A DNA stretch of 9,402 nucleotides from Candidatus Hydrothermarchaeota archaeon. GTDB lineage: Archaea; Hydrothermarchaeota; Hydrothermarchaeia; Hydrothermarchaeales; WAQR01. Below, piece after piece: positions 5,286-9,402 of this stretch (the stretch's first letter is position 1; each line of letters starts with the position of its first letter). Below the pieces are notes generated by a model. That model ran no database searches. It was given only the letters and a program-made list of their open reading frames with translations, and was not told where the DNA came from. Location of the stretch: positions 1-9,402 of the forward strand of contig WAQR01000006.1 of NCBI GenBank assembly GCA_015520145.1, in the 5' to 3' direction. Both the position numbers and the translations under genes were made by a program.

Positions 5286-6142
5286 TAGATGCAAAGACAA
5301 AGATATTCTGTGTTATCGGTGACCCGATAGAGCATTCTCTTTCACCCGCAATGCATAACGCAGTTTTTGAGAACATGGGGCTTAATTGCAGGTATGTAGC
5401 ATTTAGAATAGAACCCACCAGGCTGGGTGATGCAGTAAAAGGATTTAGGGCATTGAATATTGGCGGGGTAAATGTCACAATCCCGCACAAGGTGGCGGTC
5501 ATAAGATATCTTGACGGACTTTCAGATGAGGCGAGGATAATCGGTGCTGTAAATACCATAAAGATGGGTGAGAAGCTTATCGGATACAATACCGACGGTA
5601 TGGGCGCACTGAGGGCGCTTGTTGACAAAGGAGCAGACCCGACGGGTAAGCGGGTATTGATACTCGGTTCAGGTGGGGCGGCAAGGGCGATTGGGGTGAC
5701 ACTCGCCATTGAAGGCAGAATCGAATCGCTGACCATCCTTGGTATCGCTGAAGATGAGCTAAAAAAACTTGTAAAAGATATAAAAGACGGCACTTCTGCA
5801 AACGTTACCTGGAAGAAGATGGACGACAGGACAAAGAGACAAGAGGTCGAAAATGCTGATTTGCTGATACATGCTACCCCTGTAGGGATGCATCCGAAAG
5901 TTGACGAGACCCTGGTCACTGCCGATTTGATGCACGAAGACCTTATGGTGATGGACATTGTATATACGCCGCTTGAGACCAGGCTGTTAAAAGAGGCAAA
6001 AAAGGCAGGTGTCAAGACGATAGTCGGCGGGATCGATATGTTCGTCAACCAGGGTGCGGAGTCAGAACGGATATGGCTTGGAATCGATGCGCCGGTGGAT
6101 TTGATGAGAGAGGTTGTTTTAAAAGAGTTGAAAAATAAATAA
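5282..6142 (+). CDS. aroE: Shikimate dehydrogenase (NADP-dependent)
   Basis: Reduces 3-dehydroshikimate to shikimate. The 286-residue protein has the standard two-domain layout. The N-terminal substrate domain holds SLSPAMHN (Ser19 and Ser21 bind the shikimate carboxylate), VTIPHK with catalytic Lys70, AVNTI (Asn91) and GYNTDGMG with Asp105. The NADP-binding Rossmann domain begins VLILGSGGAAR (126-135). The C-terminal NQGAESERIWLG contains the conserved Gln257. Length is normal for the family. The ATG overlaps the aroD stop and has GAGGT at 5271-5275 within the end of aroD. It is the fourth pathway enzyme in the operon; the later steps to chorismate are not encoded in the window. Confidence 0.96.
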   Translation: MIDAKTKIFCVIGDPIEHSLSPAMHNAVFENMGLNCRYVAFRIEPTRLGDAVKGFRALNIGGVNVTIPHKVAVIRYLDGLSDEARIIGAVNTIKMGEKLIGYNTDGMGALRALVDKGADPTGKRVLILGSGGAARAIGVTLAIEGRIESLTILGIAEDELKKLVKDIKDGTSANVTWKKMDDRTKRQEVENADLLIHATPVGMHPKVDETLVTADLMHEDLMVMDIVYTPLETRLLKEAKKAGVKTIVGGIDMFVNQGAESERIWLGIDAPVDLMREVVLKELKNK

Positions 6143-6151
6143 GGAGGGATT

Positions 6152-6538
6152 ATGATTTCAATAAAAGAACAGGAAAAGATACTCAAACGGCTGGACCCGG
6201 ATTTCAAAAAACTAAATGCAAAGGAGATATCAGACCTTATAACCCAAAAAGCCAGTCGAGACGAGATGAAGATATTCAAGAGCATGTATAAAGAGAGTAT
6301 GCGGCTGGCCACGGATTCAGAACTTCTAATCCAGACAGGGAGATTTGTACAGGCTACTGAAATGCTGGAATTTGCAATATCCCGGGGATATTTTGGAAAT
6401 GAGTATTTATACGGCCTTCTGGGAGATGTCTATCATAAGAGAGGAGATGTAAAGAAGGCCAAAGAGATGTACATTAAGTCCGGGTCTATTGATTCACTAA
6501 AGAAGGCTAAAAAGCTAGGACCTATCTCTGATTTGTGA
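6152..6538 (+). CDS. Small TPR-like helical protein (128 aa), function unknown
   Basis: It starts nine bases after aroE with AAGGAGGG as ribosome site (spacing about four bases), so it is very likely the last gene of the aromatic operon. The protein is all-helical in character. Residues 55-78 (SELLIQTGRFVQATEMLEFAIS) and 86-108 (YLYGLLGDVYHKRGDVKKAKEMY) fit one to two tetratricopeptide-like repeats, with the G-x-x-Y and A-x-x-x-Y spacing of the motif. The N-terminal 50 residues are charged (KEQEKILKRLDPDFKKL). No enzyme motif or membrane segment is seen. TPR units bind other proteins, so it might assemble or regulate pathway enzymes, but that rests only on position. Confidence 0.75.
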   Translation: MISIKEQEKILKRLDPDFKKLNAKEISDLITQKASRDEMKIFKSMYKESMRLATDSELLIQTGRFVQATEMLEFAISRGYFGNEYLYGLLGDVYHKRGDVKKAKEMYIKSGSIDSLKKAKKLGPISDL

Positions 6539-6550
6539 TATCGCATCACA
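6534..6550. terminator. Weak hairpin between the aromatic operon and acyP
   Basis: TGTGAT (6534-6539) pairs with ATCACA (6545-6550) around a five-base loop, overlapping the stop of the TPR gene and followed by an A/T-only run (6551-6568). The genes on both sides converge here, so a bidirectional termination site would fit. The stem is short. Confidence 0.3.
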
Positions 6551-6573
6551 TTAATTATATATTATATCAAACC

Positions 6574-6852
6574 TCAGTAACTTACAACAAATGACTGATA
6601 TTCCCCTGTCGGTTTCTCAAACCTGACATCTACATCCCTGACTATCGAGTGTGGCGGCCCTTCCCGACACCTTGCAATCATTTCCTTGATCTTGTCTTCC
6701 TCGCCCTCGAATATCGCTTCAACCCTGCCATCAGGGAGATTTTTGACCCATCCTGTTAGACCAAGCTCTTTTGCCCTCTCTGCTGTAAATGCCCTGAAAA
6801 ATACACCCTGAACCCTGCCGGAGATATAAACATGTGCTCGAACCTCTGCCAT
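6574..6852 (-). CDS. acyP: Acylphosphatase
   Basis: A small cytoplasmic enzyme that hydrolyses the carboxyl-phosphate bond of acyl phosphates. The 92-residue protein is of normal length and has the ferredoxin-like acylphosphatase core. The phosphate-binding loop is GRVQGVFFR (12-20), with the catalytic arginine Arg20, and the catalytic asparagine is Asn38 in GWVKNLPDGRVEA. The C-terminus ends in the usual Y-x-S-F-x-V-x-Y strand. The ATG at 6852 has AGAGGT eight bases upstream. It appears to be a single-gene unit with its own TATA box, convergent with the aromatic operon. Its in vivo substrate is usually unknown, and nothing in the context defines it here. Confidence 0.95.
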   Translation of the reverse strand: MAEVRAHVYISGRVQGVFFRAFTAERAKELGLTGWVKNLPDGRVEAIFEGEEDKIKEMIARCREGPPHSIVRDVDVRFEKPTGEYQSFVVSY

Positions 6853-6870
6853 TTTCCAAAACCTCTGTCT

Positions 6871-6894
6871 TTTATTAAGTAATTTATTAAGTAA
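6871..6894. repeat. Perfect 12-bp tandem doublet upstream of acyP
   Basis: TTTATTAAGTAA at 6871-6882 is repeated exactly at 6883-6894. It falls between the acyP TATA box and its ribosome site, around the expected transcription start. It could be a paired binding site or a slippage product. Confidence 0.85.
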
Positions 6895-6907
6895 TCTGTA
6901 ATCTGTC

Positions 6908-6915
6908 CATATAAA
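6908..6915 (-). promoter_or_regulatory. TATA box of acyP
   Basis: On the - strand this reads TTTATATG, preceded by purine-rich AAAAAGGAAGG that may serve as the TFB site. It lies about 60 bases upstream of the acyP ATG, giving a leader of roughly 30 bases. Confidence 0.5.
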
Positions 6916-6979
6916 CCTTCCTTTTTAGACCTTTCTTTTCAAACCCTTCTTTTCAGCAGGTCAGTTTTCAGCAGGTCAG
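6913..6979. repeat. Overlapping 14-bp x3 and 15-bp x2 tandem repeats at the end of the pilin operon
   Basis: Three contiguous 14-bp units with consensus ARACCYTTCTTTTC occupy 6913-6926, 6927-6940 and 6941-6954. Overlapping the last one, TTTTCAGCAGGTCAG is repeated exactly at 6950-6964 and 6965-6979. The second 15-bp copy contains the stop codon of the pilin-like gene (6976-6978). The first 14-bp unit overlaps the acyP TATA box. Confidence 0.8.
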
Positions 6980-7413
6980 TAGGACTGTAGACTGATGTTA
7001 TATGACGATCTGGCTGTCCTGTAGATGAGTATGACGTGTGTGGAAGATTTGCTGTCTATCTCCCCGGTACTGTTGACGCTGTACGGCAGTTTTGAAGATG
7101 CGCTGTTCCCATCATCCGTAACAGCGGTCACGGTATCATTTTCGACTGTAATCGTATAATACTGTCCCAGGATCCTTTTTGGAATATTCAAACTCATATT
7201 TACCACAGGTACAGTAGTCGATATAAACGAGCCTTTTTTTGCCTGCTCATAGAGAGAAACTATGGATGATGATGTGTATGCTGTTACTTCCCTCAGATTC
7301 TCAATAGATGACGCGTCTGCCATAGAATCGCTCATGGCTGAGAAGAATATGTAACTCGATGACACTATTGCAAGACCTACGAGAACAGTAATCAGAAAAG
7401 TAACCGTCGTCAT
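6976..7413 (-). CDS. Membrane-anchored pilin-like / archaellum-like protein B
   Basis: A 145-residue protein with one N-terminal hydrophobic segment (residues about 4-26), then an extended polar, beta-rich domain containing four N-glycosylation sequons (N-M-S, N-D-T, N-S-T, N-I-S). That layout fits a pilin-like or archaellar accessory subunit with its domain outside the cell. Unlike normal archaeal prepilins it has no basic leader before the hydrophobic stretch (it begins MTTVTFL), so processing by the neighbouring peptidase is not obvious. An anchored, FlaF/FlaG-like role is an alternative. Its ATG overlaps the stop of the upstream pilin-like gene (ATGA), so the pair is probably made in fixed ratio. 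I cannot assign a specific family. The 3' end lies in a duplicated 15-bp unit. Confidence 0.7.
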   Translation of the reverse strand: MTTVTFLITVLVGLAIVSSSYIFFSAMSDSMADASSIENLREVTAYTSSSIVSLYEQAKKGSFISTTVPVVNMSLNIPKRILGQYYTITVENDTVTAVTDDGNSASSKLPYSVNSTGEIDSKSSTHVILIYRTARSSYNISLQSY

Positions 7414-7937
7414 AATACCACGTCAACAACAGGTTTTGTTCCAGTAACTCCAAGGTTTTCAATAGATATGTTGTAGTAGCCTTTACCCACGGAGTAGTTC
7501 CCGCCGCGAATATCGATATCTGTATAATTCAGCGTCAGTCTTGTCAGATACTGGCTTCTAGGTGACATCTCTGCCGTTATTAAGAGCCTGCCCTCATAGA
7601 CCTCTATACCCGGTTCAACAACCTTTGCAGGGGTCTCTATTTCATATACAATGGTATCGTTTAAATCTGATGTCAAAAACCTGCCTTTGGTTATGTGTAT
7701 CAATATTATCCTTTTCGAACCATTTCCCTCGTGAGAAACTGTTCTAATAGCGTTATCAACCGAGCGCATATTTGCCTTCATGGATTCGATATATGCGATA
7801 TCTTTTGTCTTATCTATTCTCGGCACACCCCAGAAATATGTGGCAAACACAGTGACTGCAATAATTGCAAATATTAGTATGGCAGAGATTACAGTGTGCA
7901 CAGCTTTATTATTTTTAAGAAAGGCATGTAGTTCCAT
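7410..7937 (-). CDS. Archaeal type IV pilin-like protein A
   Basis: A 175-residue protein with a short charged leader (MELHAFLKNNK), then a hydrophobic segment AVHTVISAILIFAIIAVTV (12-30) that closely follows the pattern of archaeal pilin N-terminal domains (K-A-V-S-P-V-I-G-V-I-L). Cleavage near Lys11/Ala12 by the A24 peptidase encoded just upstream is likely. The remainder looks beta-rich and extracellular, with five N-glycosylation sequons (N-G-S, N-D-T, N-Y-T, N-Y-S, N-I-S). I chose the ATG at 7937. It overlaps the peptidase stop as TAATG and has GGAGG eight bases upstream, whereas the TTG at 7952 would place this site within the gene. Which pilus or secretion filament it forms is unknown; no assembly ATPase or platform gene is in view. 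Confidence 0.75.
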   Translation of the reverse strand: MELHAFLKNNKAVHTVISAILIFAIIAVTVFATYFWGVPRIDKTKDIAYIESMKANMRSVDNAIRTVSHEGNGSKRIILIHITKGRFLTSDLNDTIVYEIETPAKVVEPGIEVYEGRLLITAEMSPRSQYLTRLTLNYTDIDIRGGNYSVGKGYYNISIENLGVTGTKPVVDVVL

Positions 7938-8638
7938 TAAAAAAGCCTCCAAACCAGATAGCTCAATATATCGCCGTATACGATGGATATCAAAAACCCT
8001 ATCATTATCGGGATTACAAAAGGCAGTGCAGGAGTTACCCAGACTTCTTTATCACAGTCCCCTTTTTTACCAAGTTCTATATCCTTTGCATTCAAAAATA
8101 TCTTAAAATCCCTGCCATCTCCGATTATGACCTCATAGTCGTTAATAGATGCGGCCTTTTTCTTGTAGCCCAGGAACATTATAAAAAATTCCTTTAAAGA
8201 CCCAATCTCCTTTAACCTTCTTAAGTTGGAAATAAAGAATATCACAGGCATTGCAGCCGATAGGAATATCGCGTTTGCAAAGACACTTAACACAAACAGA
8301 GGGAGTATGGTAAATACATCTGTATAGGGATAAAATGGAAACATTGCACCTATCCCCATCAATATCTTCCCGTCCCCGCCTCCCATAAGCCCTGTATAAT
8401 AGAGCGCGAACGCAAGCACCAGCGATATCAGAAATGAGATTGCAAATATCTTGATTATGAAAAACTGGTTGAACCTGATATAATCGTATCCTGTAAAGAT
8501 AATCCCAAGCCCGACCATCGAAATCCATGACCTGTCATCTATCTCCCGGTACTTCCAGTCCAGGATGGAGGCATAGAAGAGGATTAGAACGGCAAACAGT
8601 ATTTTTAAGAGATTTATCTCGAAATAGGGTATCATCAT
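7937..8638 (-). CDS. A24-family prepilin / preflagellin peptidase
   Basis: A membrane aspartic protease that cleaves the leader of type IV pilin-like precursors at the cytoplasmic face. The 233-residue protein is polytopic with about six hydrophobic segments. The two catalytic aspartates are visible: Asp27 in ASILDWKYREIDD and Asp89 in the GGGDGK (GxGD) motif. A soluble stretch (about 140-200), rich in lysine and acidic residues, precedes a last membrane segment introduced by TPALPFVIP, a pattern I associate with archaeal members. Two ATGs stand in tandem at the start (8638 and 8635), with only weak GTGAG upstream. It heads the three-gene operon and overlaps the first pilin-like gene, which makes the two products downstream its likely substrates. 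Bacterial-type methylase activity is not expected. Confidence 0.92.
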   Translation of the reverse strand: MMIPYFEINLLKILFAVLILFYASILDWKYREIDDRSWISMVGLGIIFTGYDYIRFNQFFIIKIFAISFLISLVLAFALYYTGLMGGGDGKILMGIGAMFPFYPYTDVFTILPLFVLSVFANAIFLSAAMPVIFFISNLRRLKEIGSLKEFFIMFLGYKKKAASINDYEVIIGDGRDFKIFLNAKDIELGKKGDCDKEVWVTPALPFVIPIMIGFLISIVYGDILSYLVWRLF

Positions 8639-8650
8639 GACTCACTTAAA

Positions 8651-8670
8651 TGATCTAAACTGATCTAAAT
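8651..8670. repeat. 10-bp tandem doublet in the leader of the pilin operon
   Basis: TGATCTAAAC (8651-8660) is followed by TGATCTAAAT (8661-8670), nine of ten bases matching. It lies between the expected transcription start and the peptidase ATG. A one-helical-turn spacing would suit an operator pair, but slippage is equally possible. Confidence 0.7.
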
Positions 8671-8694
8671 GACCTTGCTTGGACACTAATTCAT

Positions 8695-8716
8695 TTTGTA
8701 TTTGTTTGTATTTAAA
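8695..8716 (-). promoter_or_regulatory. TATA box of the pilin operon inside a 10-bp tandem doublet
   Basis: On the - strand TTTAAATA (8716-8709) is a good TATA-box match, about 74 bases upstream of the peptidase ATG, predicting a leader of about 45-50 bases. The + strand reads TTTGTATTTG (8695-8704) then TTTGTATTTA (8705-8714), a nine-of-ten tandem repeat overlapping the box. The rest of the 153-base gap to gcvH (8717-8791) shows only loosely repeated GGACAG/GACAGG words. Confidence 0.5.
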
Positions 8717-8791
8717 GGATGTGCCAGGACAGAAGACTGACAGGATGGACAGGAAATACATGGCAGTTACTGGTGTATGTTCTTCATATCC

Positions 8792-9226
8792 CTATTTCAG
8801 CGTCCCCTCTTCTTTTGCTTTATTTATCTCTTTTGTGTAGTACTCTTTTACCTTTTCTCCTGTTGCAAGGTCTTTGAGTTCCTCATCGAGATTGGTTGGT
8901 TCAACAACGACCAGCCAGTTTTTGCCAGGTTCTTTTAGGACATTTGGATCTCCTATTGCGTCTTCGTTTATCTCTATGACCTTCCCGCTTATAGGCGCGA
9001 TAGTCTCTCCAGTCGCTTTCACGGTTTCCATCATCCCAAAAGCCTCTCCCTGAGTTATCTCGTCCCCTTCAAACGGAAGTTCTATATAAACCACATCTGT
9101 CATGAGTTTCAGGGCAAACTCCGTTATCAGTATCCTTCCCTTTCCATCCTCCATCTGAACCATGGTATAGCTTCCAAATGTCTCATAGTATGCATCGTCC
9201 GGGAAGTTTATTCCTTCTATCTCCAT
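8792..9226 (-). CDS. gcvH: GcvH-like lipoyl carrier protein
   Basis: A glycine cleavage H-type protein that carries substrate on a lipoyl arm. The lipoylation site is Lys70 in GMMETVKATGETIAPISG, matching the E-S-V-K-A hairpin of H proteins. It is flanked by VVYIELPFEGDEITQGE before and GKVIEINEDAIGDPNVL after, and by GKNWLVVVEP. At 144 residues it is longer than the usual 125-130, with a charged C-terminal tail in place of the standard ending. No other glycine cleavage genes (gcvT, gcvP) or lipoate ligase are visible. It may serve glycine cleavage or may be a lipoate-binding carrier for another system. The ATG at 9226 has SD-like GAGGAG 12 bases upstream in a duplicated segment, and it lies 23 bases after the gene upstream, so they are probably co-transcribed. 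Confidence 0.88.
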   Translation of the reverse strand: MEIEGINFPDDAYYETFGSYTMVQMEDGKGRILITEFALKLMTDVVYIELPFEGDEITQGEAFGMMETVKATGETIAPISGKVIEINEDAIGDPNVLKEPGKNWLVVVEPTNLDEELKDLATGEKVKEYYTKEINKAKEEGTLK

Positions 9227-9232
9227 TTTATC

Positions 9233-9260
9233 TCTCTACTCCTCTATCTCTACTCCTCAG
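9233..9260. repeat. 14-bp tandem doublet spanning a stop codon and the gcvH ribosome site
   Basis: TCTCTACTCCTCTA (9233-9246) is followed by TCTCTACTCCTCAG (9247-9260), 12 of 14 bases matching. Read on the - strand each copy gives GAGGAGTAGAGA: one supplies the stop of the upstream gene and the other the SD-like sequence for gcvH. Confidence 0.75.
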
Positions 9261-9402
9261 GTGCTTCAAAAAGCTCTTTCGGTTTTTTCGTAGGAACGCC
9301 GAAGTCTATAAAGTGCGGCACTTTTAATCCGGTTTTATCTGTCTCTTCCAATCCTTTTATTACTTTCTCCATATCTTTATAAGGGATAAAGAAGGCGATG
9401 TC
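9250..9402 (-). CDS. Unrecognised protein, 3' fragment (50 residues visible)
   Basis: An open frame enters from the right edge on the - strand and ends at TAG (9252-9250). The visible C-terminus begins DIAFFIPYKDMEKVIKGLEE, continues through KVPHFIDFGVPTKK and ends KELFEAPEE. It looks like a real soluble protein of mixed composition, but I cannot name the family. It is 23 bases upstream of gcvH on the same strand, so the two are likely in one operon, and its identity would show which pathway uses the lipoyl carrier. Confidence 0.65.
   Translation of the reverse strand, partial: DIAFFIPYKDMEKVIKGLEETDKTGLKVPHFIDFGVPTKKPKELFEAPEE

Noticed and set aside
5248..6312. A long (354-codon) open frame on the - strand opposite aroE
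   Set aside because: It is antisense to the complete, motif-verified aroE and the start of the TPR gene, has serine/proline-rich low-complexity composition, and no ribosome site was seen. It arises from the codon pattern of the real gene.
6871..6979. Possible CRISPR array or attachment site
   Set aside because: The repeats are contiguous, differ in unit and length, and have no spacers of constant size; no integrase, tRNA or cas gene is nearby.
7938..7952. TTG start for pilin-like protein A
   Set aside because: The GGAGG ribosome site would be inside the gene; the ATG at 7937 overlaps the upstream stop as TAATG and has proper spacing.

Overview
The window is archaeal and most likely euryarchaeal. 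Five things point that way: the methanogen-type route into aromatic amino acids (ADTH synthase plus the non-classical 3-dehydroquinate synthase II), a KaiC/RadA-like ATPase, TATA-box promoters instead of -35/-10 boxes, a pilin-like operon with an archaeal A24 prepilin peptidase, and G-rich Shine-Dalgarno sites with ATGA or TAATG gene overlaps. I cannot name the lineage. A methanogen or methane/alkane-oxidising relative fits, but that is inference.

Left part (1-1061, + strand): an AT-rich, accessory-looking operon of four unrecognised small genes. They are a truncated ORF, a coiled-coil/winged-helix-like protein, and two very small proteins of about 60 residues that look like diverged copies of each other. 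A T-rich stretch follows. Next comes an Hsp20 chaperone gene on the - strand (1123-1596), with a very strong ribosome site and a perfect inverted repeat in its leader. It is divergent from the next block.

Central block (1787-6538, + strand): an aromatic biosynthesis operon. The order is ADTH synthase (aroA'), a KaiC-like ATPase that appears to start at a rare ATT codon, 3-dehydroquinate synthase II (aroB'), 3-dehydroquinate dehydratase (aroD), shikimate dehydrogenase (aroE) and a small TPR-like protein. The four enzymes together take 6-deoxy-5-ketofructose phosphate plus aspartate semialdehyde to shikimate. The later steps (shikimate kinase, EPSP synthase, chorismate synthase) are not in the window.

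Right block (- strand): an acylphosphatase gene; a tightly overlapping three-gene operon made of an A24 prepilin peptidase and two membrane-anchored, sequon-rich pilin-like proteins; a GcvH-like lipoyl carrier protein; and the 3' end of an unrecognised gene directly upstream of gcvH.

A pattern cutting across the window is a set of short adjacent direct repeats (10-15 bp units, two or three copies). Most lie between genes and three span stop codons. One lies in frame inside a coiled coil. No tRNA, rRNA, CRISPR array, transposase or insertion sequence was seen.
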